NCBI GenBank assembly: GCA_009760855.2
Contig: WPIO01000009.1
Span: 6,795,001 to 6,859,000 of the forward strand
Length of the DNA stretch: 64,000 bases
Direction of reading: 5' to 3'
From: Cristatella mucedo
Lineage: Eukaryota; Bryozoa; Phylactolaemata; Cristatellidae
The notes beneath the pieces were generated by a model that was not told where the DNA came from, did no database searches, and saw nothing but the letters and a program-made list of their open reading frames with translations. A program made the translations under genes and the position numbers. This document shows positions 9,334 to 21,765 of the stretch, in pieces (position 1 is the stretch's first letter; every line of letters starts with the position of its first letter).

Positions 9334-9795
9334 ACCAAAATTACGGCAAAGTGAAAGTTCGTCTCGATGCTGGTGTCTACGAGTTCCGGCTGATCTCGAT
9401 CGATTATTGAAGGGAAGTTGTTGCGAGCGACAGCGAAGCCTCTTCCAGCGTACTGTTTGTGCAGGTGATCGTCACCCACGGCCGGCAACACCACCCTTCA
9501 AATAGCGCTCTTCGCTGCAGACAATCGCTGGCGTTGCCTGCCAGATTCAACGGTTGTCATTAGCGAGTGCGCGGCTATCTGGAATTCGGCATTCCGAGAG
9601 TAAACGCAAAGCGCGCACGCACGAAAGCTCTGTTTTAATTCGGGTCCGCAGCGATTGCTGGAGCTAACTATGGACCCGAGAGCTAGCTATCCAGACCGTC
9701 CTACTAGAGGATTAATACAGATTCTCTTCCAATTTCAGGAAAGGCGTGAGTATATGTAAAAGAAATAAAATTTATTTGTATGGCACCCCAGGAGA
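9334..9795. other. Unassigned sequence
   Basis: Mixed-composition DNA without a convincing exon or a repeat I recognise. Confidence 0.4.
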
Positions 9796-10458
9796 ACTTA
9801 ATCAGGCGATTGCAGCTGGTGCAAAACTCTGCAGCTAGGCTTGTCTGTTGTGAGCGTCGCAGTTGCCACATTACTCCACTTCTCGCCGACCTGCACTGGT
9901 TACCAGTCAAGCAACGGATTGACTTCAAGGTTTTGTCGCTCACTTTTAGGTCTCTTCATTCTATGGCTCCAGCCTATCTTTCAGATATACTAACCCATCA
10001 GGCAAAGCATCGTACCACTCGCTTTTCGGAATCCAACAGTCTAGAAATACCTCGTACAAACCTTAAATCCTTTGGAGACCGTGCATTTAGCTCGTATGCT
10101 CCCACAGCCTGGAACTCCCTCCCGACCTGCATCAGAACATCCCCTGACCTGACCACATTTAAAAGAAACTTAAAAACATACCTATTTAGGACAGCATTTA
10201 GTGGGTCCTTGTGATTCGTCCTCGATGTGCTTATGCGTGCTGACACTGTTCATGCTGCCACTAACCACATTTGCATGCTGACCCAGTGCATGTAACCCCT
10301 AACCATGTTATTCATTTTGTTTGTTTTTCAAGCATGATTTTACTTACTATTCTATTGCGTATCACTTTGCAGCAAGTGTAAAGCGCCTAGAAAGAGATTA
10401 AGTTCTCTGAGGGCGCTTTATCAAGTGCAATATTATTATCAAGTGCAATATTATTATT
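9796..10458 (+). mobile_element. L2-A LINE, 5'-truncated copy
   Basis: Begins inside the reverse-transcriptase C-terminal region ([15 protein letters not shown]), continues [15 protein letters not shown] to the end of the ORF (TAFSGSL, stop near 10214), then 3' UTR, terminal hairpin and ATTATT tail. The reading frame of this part is intact. Confidence 0.9.
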
Positions 10459-11439
10459 AGCTGAACGCGGCGAGGCTCTGGCTGCTGTTGCGTCTGCTGG
10501 TCACATCCGGCGGCTGTTGCCTCTGGTAACGATATGCGAAAACCACTCTCGTCTGCGTAGACACGAAGGGTTGCAGTTCGCGGGCGATAGTTGGGCGAGG
10601 GTGGGCTGGGACAGCGCGCTTTAGCGATGGTTGCCCTTGGGTACCCGCCCAAATGGCAAGTGAAGGCTCTGCTACGCGGACTTCAGCGGGCGCCACCGCC
10701 GTAGCTTTATCGCTGTGCGCGACGCGAATCTGCGTGGTCGCCGTCCGGGCTCTGGTAGTGTTTTAAAAGAATTCAGTCAAGTTCTTGAGTCCATTGGAAT
10801 GCCTTTACGTAATTGGGAGATTAGTAACAGGCGGCGAAGCTAGAGATACAGCCTGCTTGGCGGCCGCTGCCCGGAAACACGGACGTAGGACGAGAAGTGA
10901 TTTAAGTGGCAAGCGTTCAGATGTCCATAGGAAAGCAATTTATTATGTGCGACGGTTACACAACAAATACAGTACTCAGCTGTATTGATTTCCGCATACG
11001 GTGTAAGGGAGAAAATCGATTTTCGGAACGGAACTCTGCAAAGAACGAGCGAGAATGAAATTGCGTGTGCTATTGTGGACAGGCTAACCGTGGGTGAGTA
11101 TATTGAAGGATTTCCTAACGTTAATACTTACACGGCTCTCTGAGGATTAAGTGTCAATGGGAATACGCATATATGCTCACCGATGCCCGCTATAAGCGTT
11201 TTGTCTTGCTGCGTTATCGGTATTCGCTTCCTCTCGCAGACCGCGCGACAGCCATTGATATCATGCCTATGCTGAGAGAGCACATCCCACCGCTTCCTAC
11301 GGATCCTAGGGCTCACGCGTCCATCCTAACGGACGCCGCTCCGGCATTCTTTCTATCATGCCGGCAAGCGACTCTCGCGGGGCGCAGCTATCAGGACCTG
11401 ATGAACGGGGGCGTTACAAGCGGGGCGTGACAGTCAGGG
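10459..11439. other. Unassigned region with short open frames
   Basis: Two plus-strand frames (10785-10988 and 11173-11430) are open, but I recognise no domain and see no paralogous copy elsewhere in the window. Coding status unknown. Confidence 0.3.
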
Positions 11440-11640
11440 TGTCTCGGACGTTGCGTGGCAGACAGCGGTTTCGACAAATTTTAATGCAATTTATCTTGCT
11501 CTGTAACTCCGCAAAGAAACAAAGACTATTTCGGTGATATGTAGAAGGGTTTTCTGTAGCATGCTCAAAGCCTAAGCGGGTATCGGTTCTCATGCGGTAG
11601 CGAACATACTTCATAATAGCTTATTTGCTGCCAGCTGCAT
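11440..11640 (-). mobile_element. L2-B 3' UTR fragment
   Basis: Contains CTCTGTAACTCCGCAAAGAA and CTCAAAGCCTAAGCGGG, the reverse complement of the L2-B 3' UTR also seen at 21492, 31630, 35092, 37010, 41340 and 52535. Confidence 0.65.
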
Positions 11641-11689
11641 CTCTAGTTCTTTTAGGACTCGATGAAAATTAATTATGTATACATTCAAA

Positions 11690-11745
11690 AACACACACAC
11701 ACGTATATATATATATATATACGCATATATATGTAAGTGTGCGTG

Positions 11746-11796
<51 letters not shown>

Positions 11797-11800
11797 ATGT
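11690..11800. repeat. TA / TG microsatellites
   Basis: Short TA run around 11705-11722 and (TG)n at about 11752-11796. Confidence 0.9.
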
Positions 11801-12019
11801 TTGTGTCTATATACAGGTATATTGATGATGTACATATGAATTTATACCAGCCATGGCAGAGATTGTTATCGCTTCTCTGGAAGAGTAATTCTACCCAAAG
11901 TCCTTCAAATCGGCTTTCTACCCCAAGTCCTTCAAATCGGCTATCGTTAGATTGATACTTATAAAGTCTTAATTAGATACACAGTTACTTGCAAACAATC
12001 GCCCAGGTTCCCTTCTTCC

Positions 12020-13800
12020 CTTTTTATAAAAGATTCTTGACAAATCGATGCTAGAAAGCTGGTAGCGCACGTTAAAAATGGAATTTCAGGAAAGTTTCAA
12101 TCGGGTTTCAAGCGGCAGTGCTTTATGGAAACTGCTCTCCTCTGCGTTACCGATTAAATTCTATGCAGCTACGATGACGGAAATGTCACTGCCCTAGAGC
12201 TGATGGGATCTACAAGCTGCTTTCTACTCTATTAATTACGATGTCCTAGTTGAACGGATAAGAACACCGATCGGTCTGGCAGACGAGGCAGCGGTGTGGT
12301 TCAAATCGTACTTGTCAGATCGTGTTCAACCCCTGTCGTTAGGGAGTAGTTCTCATTCACGTGACCAGTGACTTGCGGATTCCCTCGAGGGTCCGTTCTC
12401 GGTCCTTTGCTGTTATCCATTCAAACTCAACCTCTAGGAAAAGTGACTCAGGCTAATGTAATATGATGTCACTTTATGCTGATGATAAGCTACTGCAATT
12501 GTACATGGATGGCAGAAAATTTTCTAAAACTAAACGATGATAAAACTAATTTACTAGTCATGGGCAAACCCAGTGTGATTCAGAAATTGGAAAGGCTGAC
12601 GCTCAAAATTGGCTCTGCCAGCATATCTCCCGTTGAATCAGCTCGAAATATAGGTGTCATATTCCAAAGTGACCTCTCTTTTGACGACCACATCTGCTCC
12701 ACAGTCAAGTCTGCCTACTTTCAGCTACATAAAATTGCTAAAATTCAGGCTTGTCTAGATAAGGATATACCACGTCTAAGTTGGTCCATGCATTTGTGAC
12801 GTCCCGTCTTGACTTCTGTAGCTCACTGCTTACTGGCCTACCGGCACGTGCAATCACGAATTACGGCTGGTGCAAAACTACGCACCTAGGCTTGTCTGTC
12901 GTGAGCGTTGCAGTTGCCGCATCACACCACTTCTCGCCGACCTGCACTGGCTACCAGTCAAGCAACGGATTGACTTCAAGGTTTTGTCGCTCACTTTTAG
13001 GTCACAGTATTCCTTGGCTCCAGCCTATCTCTCAGATCTACTTCCCCACCAGGCCAAGCATCGCACCACCCGAATTTCGGAATGCAGCAGTTTACCAATA
13101 CCTCATACAAACCTCAAATCCTTTAGAGACCGTGCATTTAGTTCGTATGCTCCCAAAGCCTGGAACGCACTCCCGAGTTGTCTCACAACAACCCCTGACT
13201 TGACCACACTTAAAAAGAACTTAAAAACACACCTATTTAGGACTGCATTTAGTGGGTCCCTGTGATGCGTCCTTCATGCGCTTATGCGTGCTGACACTGT
13301 GCATGCTGCCACTAACCACATTTGCATGCTGACCCTGTGCATGTCACCCCTAACCATGTTATTCATGTTGTTTATCAAGCATGATATTACTCACCATTCA
13401 ATCACGTTTCCGTTTGCAGCAAATGTAAAGCGCCTAGAAAGAGATTGAGTTCTCTGAGGGTGCTTCATCAAGTGCATTATTATTATTAATATTATTAATT
13501 GTCACTTAATCTATCGGAGTCTGCGGCCGCGACTGATAAACTACATGCTTGCCTTGCCGATGTTCAACCGTGGATGTCGGCAGATTTCCTTAAACTAAAC
13601 GACGATAAAAGTGAACGTCTGCTCCTAAGGGCACCCTAAGCTCGTAGCTGGACTAGAAGGTTTAGCTCTTCAAATAGGTGATGCTCTAGTGCGACTATCG
13701 CCGTCTGCTCTGAATTTAGGCGTCGTCTTCGACAGGTGATTAAATGTTTGTAGCTTTCTAATAAGACTGCTTTCGCAGCTAGCCACGTCTGATCCCTATT
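12020..13800 (+). mobile_element. L2-B LINE, interrupted by L2-A
   Basis: The left part (12020-12502) encodes decayed RT up to an ADDxxLQLY version of the catalytic loop. The right part (13497-13800) resumes SLNLSESAAATDKLHACLAD and FLKLNDDKSE. Compare the uninterrupted order FYADDTQLYLSF..DKLNACLAEIRCWM in the copy at 35092-36660. The gap is filled by an L2-A insertion. Confidence 0.8.
12503..13496 (+). mobile_element. L2-A LINE nested in L2-B
   Basis: Starts ACATGGATGGCAG (RT residues WMA..FLKLNDDKTNLLVMGKPSV) and runs through the RT C-terminus, 3' UTR, hairpin and TTATTATTAAT tail. Flanked by AATTGT at 12497-12502 and 13497-13502. Small indels break the ORF near 12780. Confidence 0.85.
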
Positions 13801-14099
13801 TAAGATTTGGATCGATGGTTACTGGTAGCGTTTTCAATAAATAATAAGAAAACTGTGGTATAATAAGAATATCGTGGTCAGGGGGCACGTGCAAGCGTCA
13901 GCATACAAGTACGGTTAGGTGGCACGGCTTTTTCCTATTCGGTAAGCGCCTGTCGCGGGATGTGGTTAGCTGGGCCAGACAAATGGGGGCGTAGCATGTG
14001 GCAGCTGCAAGCCGGAGCGTGTCGGACGGGGGCGTGGCTGGCCGCGAATTTGACCAGCATCTGGTAGGAATCTCTTGACGTAAATAAGCACTTTTGTAG
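13801..14099. other. Unassigned sequence
   Basis: No exon or known repeat recognised. Confidence 0.4.
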
Positions 14100-14386
14100 T
14101 CCTCGGATACTTATTTAAAGAATAGCTGAGAGCGTAAATAGTGAGTTTACTGACAGGTTTTTCGTTTAGAAGATCAAGTGCTAAGCAAATGACGTAGGGA
14201 AAACTAGATGTCTATGACGTCTGCCTTGGCGACATGCATTGCCAGCGCAGTAAAGACTGGACGCTCGAGCGGTCGCATCGCGCGCCACGTGTCACCCTTT
14301 AGCGGTCTTTCGCACATTGCCACTATCAACTGGCTGTGGATAAAGCTGAGCTGTCGGTAACGGCTCGCTCTCCCGGATGACAGAAT

Positions 14387-14387
<1 letters not shown>

Positions 14388-14434
<47 letters not shown>

Positions 14435-14538
14435 AGAGGTTTCTTCTACAGACTGCCACCACCGAGCGACTTTGGCTGAAGCTGAGCCATATTTACTAAC
14501 GGGTCGCTCGTCTGAATGAGGCGATGAACAGTGAGAGA

Positions 14539-14608
<70 letters not shown>

Positions 14609-14649
14609 CAGAGAGACAGAGAGACAGAGAGACAGAGAGACAGAGAGAC

Positions 14650-14740
<91 letters not shown>
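14388..14740. repeat. (GA)n with (GAGAGACA)n microsatellites
   Basis: One GA array at about 14389-14427 and a longer one at about 14530-14738, with an internal block of 8-bp GAGAGACA units at about 14598-14660. Absent or short in the duplicate near 38140. Confidence 0.95.
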
Positions 14741-14741
<1 letters not shown>

Positions 14742-15261
14742 CTTTAAGAAACTCAATTTGCACACTGAAGGCGATCGATGCGCGTACGACGCGTGCTCTC
14801 CTTCGGGTAACGGCCGTCTGCGACGGCCGTCGTTCAAATGGATTCAAATGGGTTCAAATGGGATAATACAAGAGCCGACTTCAATGACCGTCACCTGGCT
14901 GCCATTGTCCGCTAGTCGAAGCGACCCTCGTCGGTCGCTCCTCCCCGCTAGAGGCGCTCGAGGTGCAGCCGGTCAATTGAATTGCGGGCGCGAGTTTGAC
15001 TCTGTTCTCTCGTCTTTCTTCCGTCGGATGTCGCGACTAGATGCACGTTTGGCAGAGGCGGCGGAGCGGTCGCAATCGCTCCGCCTGGTTGCTCCCGATC
15101 TTAACCTCCATCGTCGCCAGCGCAGCGCTGGCCGCCGCGAGTCGCTCCTCCAGCAACCGCTGCTCCCGAGCGAGCGAGTCATCGGAGCGGCGGAAGCGAG
15201 GCCGCTGCCGCTCGCGAGGCCGCGGCCTCCTGCTCCTCGGCTTGACCGCGTCGGCGGCACA

Positions 15262-15307
15262 GTGGCGTCTGCGTCCGCGGCAGCGTTGCTGCTGCTTCTC
15301 AGTATCC
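15262..15307 (+). pseudogene. Signal-peptide-like first exon, copy 1
   Basis: From GTG at 15262 the frame reads VASASAAALLLLLSI and ends in phase 1 at a GTAAGT donor (15308). The paired copy at 38679 reads VASASAAASLLLLLLSF with a donor in the same phase; the 6-nt length difference keeps frame. A small-residue stretch followed by polyleucine before a phase-1 donor fits a signal-peptide exon of a secreted modular protein. Neither copy has ATG here (both GTG), so this may be an inactivated start, or the start lies elsewhere. Function inferred. Confidence 0.35.
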
Positions 15308-15520
15308 GTAAGTTTGAAAAGCTGCAGTGGCGGTTTCGCGCTTCGCATTCTGGCCCTTTCCGCTTGTCTGCTCGTAGAGTTCGTGCTTTGCGTCGTCGTT
15401 TGCTTACTTGCCGCTAGCTGAGAGGTTGGATATATAAAGGGAAGGATCGTTAAAGTTAGTTTTGCCTACGAACGCAGAGTGGGGGCGGGGCACCTAACAA
15501 AGCTTCATGGGACGGTGATT

Positions 15521-16269
15521 TAGCACGTGATTCGACAGGCGATTCCACAAGCGACTCGGCGCGCCATTCGGCACGTACCCTTCGTTTCTAAACAATGATC
15601 TTTCATCTTCATCGCTAGGTCGCCGCTTTTGGCCCAGTTGTTTTGTCGACTGCTAGGTAGCATACACGCATTTTTGCTTGAACAAGGAATTTCACCCGCT
15701 CGTTTGCCCCAGTCATTCTTAATCCTGGTAAATACAAGACGTATATATTGTGAACTACCCCTGCTTCTAAAAAACGTGGGCCAATCTTTGCAGCAGAAAT
15801 TTAATTCCGAAAAGTTTTTTCACGGTAATCAGCGCTACCAATCTCCTTTACTCGCATAACTCGGTCTCTTTTAGGAAGCCATAGTCCTGAAATTTTAGTA
15901 CTATTAATAATAATAATTATTATTGTTGTTGTTGTTATTATACATGTGTACAGAGCCCCCAGAAAACCTAATCTCTTTATTAGGCACTTTACATGTGCTG
16001 TGAAGGAAGCATTGTAGAGGCTCGTGCGCCCGATGGCGGCGTGATGAAGAACGAAGACCCGACAAGCGAGTTGCGGTACTGACGACGACGGCTGTAATGT
16101 ACCGTACGTTGGCAACGCAAGCGAGCGAGCGAGCGTACGTACGGATAGCGGTAGCCGTCGCGTAAGCTGATGCAGAGTGCTAGTAGATAAGGGAAGAGAG
16201 AGTGAGCGAGATGATAGAGGGAGCACGAGTGGATTGCGCGCGCGTGTCCGCCTATGCACCGGCAGAAAG
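15521..16269. other. Unassigned sequence
   Basis: Contains an AT-rich TAATAATAATTATTATTGTTG stretch near 15905. I found no match to the duplicated exons and no convincing gene on either strand. Confidence 0.35.
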
Positions 16270-19200
16270 TGGGTCGCTGCAGGACTTGCGGATCAGGCGA
16301 ACCACAGCTGACCCGTTGCAAATTGGGTTCGACGAATTACCGCAATCCACTATAATTAGGCTAGCAAAGACCAGACGTAAGCGTTGCCGAGCTCAAACTT
16401 TGCACTGATACTGTAGTACGCGTTCGAATTGATCTGTCCACCAAATTTCATGTCGCTGCGGCACTTATGCAAATGAGCTTTGACACCGGACGCCTGTACC
16501 ACATTCCACCGCAATCCATTCTAGTTCGCGCCAAATCCACCACAAATCAGCTGCGCACAGCTCCAAAAAGTTTGGAATATCAAAATGCGCTACAGGTACA
16601 ATTTACCCAGACGATTCGCGTGATTCGGCTCACGCATTCTCACGAAGTCCACTGAAACAAAATTGCAGTAGCCCTGGCCGATACCGCAATCCACCTCAAT
16701 CCACAGCATTCCACCATGCAACGAAAGAAATACTTATCGAAAAGCCCCTTTTCTGATTGCATAGGACAGCACACTCTGCGAAAATTGCATTACAAAAATT
16801 ACACTTGCATTGGCACGGCCGTTTTCCTGCAATGAGCTGCAATCGACTGCATTAGCCAGGACCAATACCCCGAAATCCACTTCAATCTACCGAATCCACC
16901 GCATAAAAAATCAAACTACATTGAACCGAGCTCCAGTTTTTATTGCATATTCAAGTGTACTATGCAGTGTGCACAACTACATAAAATAAAAAAACGGTGC
17001 AACCTCGCACTGTGGCAATGGGCGGCAATCACCTGAAATTACCTGGAAAACTACAGCAATCCACTCCATTCCACTGCAAACCATCCTCAAATCACCATCG
17101 CGAAGCTCTAATTTACATTGCATATCAGACTAGACTAAATTCAAAGTGCATTCAAAAAATTTCGCTCCACTGTGCATACGCGTTCTTATGCAATGAATTG
17201 CAATCGACTGCAACGACACGGTCCCATACCGCCATCCAACTCAGTCCTCCGAAATCCGCTGCAATCCGATACGCAGCGACCAGAACGCGTACGCCAGGAG
17301 CTCTAATTATGATTGCACGCTGCTCTACTCTTCGGTTATTGTGTACTCGCATAGTTTCATTGTAATTGCCTCGGCCATTCTGCAGCAATGCACTGCAATC
17401 GACTGCAACCGCCCGAGCCAGTACGTCAATGTACCGCAACCCGCCGAAAAACGACCAGAATACGTACACTTTAAGCTCTAATAGTGATTGCACATTGCTC
17501 TAATCTTTGGTTGCTGTGTAATCCCACAATTTCACTACAATTGCGTCCATTATTCGGCAGCAATGCACTGCAATTGACTGCAATGGCCAGGGCCAATACC
17601 TCAATTTACAGCAATTTGATGCAAAATGCCCTGAAATCGGTATCCCAATGGTTCAATTTTTAATGCATGTTACAAAGCACACTGGTTAAAGTCAACCAAA
17701 TTATTTTAAGCAATTGCGCTCGTACACTCTCTGGCAATGCATAGCAATCTACGGCAACGGCTCAGCTCGAAGCAGCAATCCGCTACAACCCGTGGCAAGT
17801 TGTCACTAACTTGGCTGCACGAAGTGCCGATTGTCATCGCATTTCACATTTCTTTGTGCTAAAAGTGAAATCGTAGGACTTTCAAGCCATTTTCCACGGT
17901 AATTGTCAACAATGCACGGCAATCGACAGCAATGGCAGGGACCAACACCAAAATCCGTGGCAAATCGGCGAGAAATCGGCTGCACCAAGCTTCAATTCTC
18001 ATTCCACGTAACATGTCATTGCGTGCACACATACTTTCAATCCTTTCAACCAGCTCTGACAGTTCAATCTTGGGCAATACACGGCAACAGACGGCAATGG
18101 CCCGGGCAAATACGGCAATCCATTATGGTCCATCGCAAATCACTGGAAAGTGACTGGGCCAAGATCAAATATATCTTACCTGTTACATCCCACTATTTTG
18201 AAAGTGCAATCAAATCCTTTCAATTAATCGCGAACCTACAATCGCGAACAATGAAACGGCAATCGACAGCAATGTCTAGGGCCAATACCCCAATTCCCGG
18301 CAAATTGAAGAGAAATTGGCAAAGTGGAAGCCTCAATGGTCACTACATATAACATTCCGCTGCGTCCAAAGTTAAACCATAGAATTTTCAAGGTGCATTG
18401 TTTGTTAACTGTCAGCAATGCATGGCAATCAATAGCAATGGTAAGGGCCGATAGCGAAATCCTTAGAAAATTTACAAAATTGGCAGCAATAAACTACAAC
18501 TCTCATTCCACGTAACATGTACCTGTGTTCGCGCATAATTTTCAACCATGGTGCTCGTTCAATCGACGGCAACCTACGGCAGTCGACGGCAATAGCCCGG
18601 GGAAATACGCCAGCCCACAACGGACAGTTACAAATGGACCGACAGTTGCTGAGAGAAGCTCCAACTTTTCTTGCGCATTGCACTACACTGCATTAAAAGT
18701 GCAGCCACATCCTTTTATACAATTGACCAAGGCACAATCGAGGGCAATGCACGGCAATCGACGGCAATAGCCCGGTCTCTGCAGCAATCTGGTTCAAATT
18801 TGCTGGAAATTGGCAGTTTGAATTTGTAATTATCCAACCACGTAACGCTCACTGTGGGCGCACACGCTGCCCTTTTTCGCGTTCAACCTTGTGCAATCCA
18901 CGGCAATCGACGGCAACCTCCCGAGACACTACAGCAATCTATGACTGTCTGTTACAATTACAAACAGAGCTGGTATGAGAAGATCGCATTTTTCTTGCGT
19001 AACAGTTGACTGTATTACAAGTGCAACCGCATCTTATCAACCAATCTTGAACGTACATGCGAGGGCAATGCGCTGCAATCGACGGCAACAGTCTGGGAAA
19101 ATACGGAAATCTATATCGGTTCATTAAAAATTGACTGGACGCTGCTGGGTGACGCTCCTATTTAGATTTCTCGTTCGTGTATACTGTAATTTTGGTGTAC

Positions 19201-19330
19201 CCAGGAAATTCTATTGATAATGCCAGCTCTCGGTTACTGCATTGCAATTAACGGCAAAGGCCCCATGTCAAGACAGCAATCTTCTGCAACCCATCGCAAA
19301 TCGACTGCACCTAGGTTGTGTAAAGCTTAA
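16270..19330. repeat. Diverged tandem satellite, period about 174 bp
   Basis: The motif GCAATGCACTGCAATCGACTGCAA recurs in variants at 17386, 17561, 17735, 17910, 18075, 18249, 18416, 18570, 18745, 18894, 19066 and about 19240. Spacings are 149-175, most often 174-175. Weaker phases continue left to about 16320. Each unit also has a GCCAGGGCCAATACC-like block and an AAAGTGCAATC-like block. About 17 monomers, strongly diverged, same orientation. Confidence 0.85.
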
Positions 19331-19689
19331 GCAATATTAGTATTACATCGCACTTTTTAAAGTGCGTTATTGCACCTAATATATTATGCTGAATGTAAAA
19401 TGCTTCTTTGTCCGACTGACTAGGCCCTAATGGCTCGGCAGTGACCTGCAAACCAAAAGTTCGTACCCTTGAAAACTTCCTCCACAGCCCTCAGGTAGAG
19501 GACGATAAATACACGTCTACCATTTTCACCTTAACGTCACTAGAGCTGTGCGAGCCTGAAGCTTTACTAATTAATGTAGCTTCTCTCCTTACTGCTGATG
19601 TTTTAGCTCTACCCGGTACTCTAATGCTTACCACACCTGACCTCGGAGGGCCGGTGACACGTTTTTTCTGCTAACCACAAGGTCTCCCT
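19331..19689. other. Unassigned sequence right of the satellite
   Basis: A short plus-strand frame at 19441-19674 has no recognised domain. Nothing else seen. Confidence 0.35.
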
Positions 19690-20710
19690 CACTGAAAAAC
19701 CATGACACGAAGACGTGCTTGAGAAAAGGACGAGGTCATCAGACAAGGCGAAGACCGAAAGAGAAGTTCCGCCAAGCTGGAACCAGGACTCGTGCATATG
19801 GCAGCGAGTTTGAAGACCGGTTCCATCGCCAGTTCAAAGAGGATTGGTGATAGGGGGTCGTCCTACCGGACGCCGGTAGTCACAGGGAATGCCACCGACG
19901 TCTCGTCACGCTCCTGAAGCTCCACGAGAGGAACTCAGCAAACTCGCAGAAGCTCTCATCCACTCCGGCATGCCGAAGTACACCGAGCAGGAAGACATGT
20001 GGGATGCTGCCGAAGGCGTCTTACAGGTCGAGGAACGCCGAGTTCAGAAAGCCAGCGCCCTGCAGACTACTGACCTCCCGTCGAAGGCGATCTCCGTAAG
20101 AAAGGCATAATGAAGTCTTTTTGCTGGGGTGACAGCAGCCAGCAGCTATCCGCGAACTTGCACAGTCTCGGCCAGGCAGCTCGAGAGCAGCTTGTATAGC
20201 TTGGGCAAGAGCGTGATGGGGCGGACGTTACCGGGCATGCTGGGTTCGCCCTTCTGGTAAATAAGGATCGTGAAATCCGTTTATCACGATGGTGGAATGT
20301 CCCCTAGCTGGTCGAGGCAGCCGTTCAGGGTGAAGAAAGTGAGCCTGCAACGTCGATCGATGAGGCAAAATAGGCGGTTTTAAAGGCGGTCGGCTCCCGG
20401 AGACGTTTCTGCGAAGGCGGGCGGCGACCTCCAATAGCAAAGACATCAGGTTGGATTGCTGAGCCGGGTAAGAAGGGATGGTCCGGACGAGTTGAGTCTG
20501 CAGACGGTCATTGCCAACAGGCCGGGCCGGTGACTTGGTCTCCCAGTACGAGCGGCTGGCTGATAGGCCACCGGTGAAGTACGTCGGTGCGGGCGGCACG
20601 ATCTCGCGGACGGCCTTCGTGCAGTTTGACGCATAGAAGCACTGCAGATGCGCAGAGGCACATCTCGCCTCCCATGAACGCGGAGAGCCGTAGAGCTGAC
20701 GATAATAATG
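19690..20710 (-). mobile_element. RLE-type LINE fragment (reverse transcriptase)
   Basis: On the minus strand it encodes pieces that match the plus-strand copy at 24180-28345 in order: ALRVHGRRDVPL near 20650, INGFHDPYLPEG near 20250, PCPSYTSCSRAAWPRL near 20200, then a decayed RT with VRQDDPLSPILFELAMEP near 19850. Frames are broken in several places. Confidence 0.7.
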
Positions 20711-20711
20711 C

Positions 20712-21487
20712 ACGTGATAAAGTGCTCCCAGAGAACTCTATCTCTTTCTAGGCGCTTTACATTTGTTGCTAAAGGAAACATGGTCGAATGGTGAGTGGTA
20801 TCATGCTTGATAAACGACGCGAATAAAATAGTTATGGGTGAAACGAACAGGGTCAACATGCAAGTGTGGTTAGTAGCAGCATGCAACAGTGTCAGCACGC
20901 ATAAACACATAAAGGATGAATCACAGGGACCCACTAAATGCTGTCATAAATGGATGCGTTTTAAAGTTTTTTTTTTAAATGCGGTCAAGTCAGGGGATGT
21001 GATGGAAGTCGGGAGTGAGTTCCAGGCTTTGGGAGCGTACGAGCTAAATACGCGGTCTCTAATAAAGGATTTGAGATTTGTACGAGGTATAGGTAAGCAG
21101 TTAGATTCCGAAATGCCGGTGGTACGATGCTGAGCCTGGCGGGGGAATAGTTCAGATAGGTAGGCCCTAGCCAAAGAAGGGAGGGACATACAAGCGAGTG
21201 ACAACACCGGGAAGTCGATCCGTTGCTTGACTGGTAGCCATTGCATGTCGGCGAGAAATGGCTTGATGAGGCAACGGCGTCGCTCACGACAGATAAGCCT
21301 AGCTTCGGAGTTTTGCACCAGTTGTCAGCGCCTGATTGCACAGGCGGGTAGGCCAGCAAGTGATGAGTTACATAAGTCAAGACGGGATGTCACAAATGCA
21401 TGGACCAACTTAGATCTGGTATCCTTATCTAAACACACCACAATATTAGCAATGTTAGGTAGCTGAAAGTAGGCAGACTTGATTGTG
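20712..21487 (-). mobile_element. L2-A LINE, 5'-truncated copy
   Basis: On the plus strand it starts with the tail side (ATAATGCACGTGATAAAG, hairpin) and runs to the RT region (minus-strand [25 protein letters not shown]). Frameshifts near 20970 and 21310. Confidence 0.85.
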
Positions 21488-21491
21488 GAGC

Positions 21492-21765
21492 TGACGTGGT
21501 AAATAATCTACTAGTGCCAACTATGGCTCATCCTTTCAGCAGTCCTGAGCTGTTCTTCCATGCTACGCACTACCTCAACTGGTCTTCTAAGTGTGCTATG
21601 CTTTCCACTTTCTCTTTGTTGCGTGAGACGAAGTCTGTTGGCGACCGAATGCGTACCGAAAGCCGCTTAGGCTGTAAGTTCGCTATACAACACTCTCCTG
21701 CGTAACACCCGCATGGTCTTTGTGACTTTGTGGAGTTACAGACGGAGATACATTACATTAAATTA
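21492..21765 (+). mobile_element. L2-B 3' UTR fragment
   Basis: Reads TGCGTGAGACGAAGTCTGTTG, AGCCGCTTAGGCTGT, then GTGGAGTTACAGACGGAGAT and TACATTACATTA at the end. It lacks the hairpin typical of L2-A. Confidence 0.7.

Larger units (their letters stand above)
14100..15520 (+). repeat. Segmental duplication block, copy 1
   Basis: Aligns with 37860-38960. Shared landmarks: AATAGCTGAGAGCG, CTGAGCCATATTTACTAA, CCGTCACCTGGC, TCCCCGCTAGAGGCGCTCGA, CTTCCGTCGGATGTCGC, and the AAAGGATCGTT stretch after a TATATAAAGG (15432). Copy 1 is longer because of GA-rich expansions. The signal-peptide-like exon at 15262 lies inside. Confidence 0.85.

Noticed and set aside
14446-14847. Minus-strand frames of Ser-Leu repeats
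   Set aside because: Translation of (GA)n; absent in the duplicate block at 38140.
14758-15421. Plus-strand frame of 219 codons and minus-strand Arg/Ala-rich frames over the same DNA
   Set aside because: The duplicate at 38319-38833 has a 4-nt difference that shifts all of them; only the short signal-like segment stays in frame.
16270-19330. CRISPR-like spaced repeats
   Set aside because: Repeats are diverged, 174-bp tandem units without constant spacers, in an animal genome.
20228-20934. Minus-strand frames of about 160 codons
   Set aside because: The RT-like pieces belong to a decayed LINE, not a host gene; the 20446-20934 frame also crosses into an L2-A copy.
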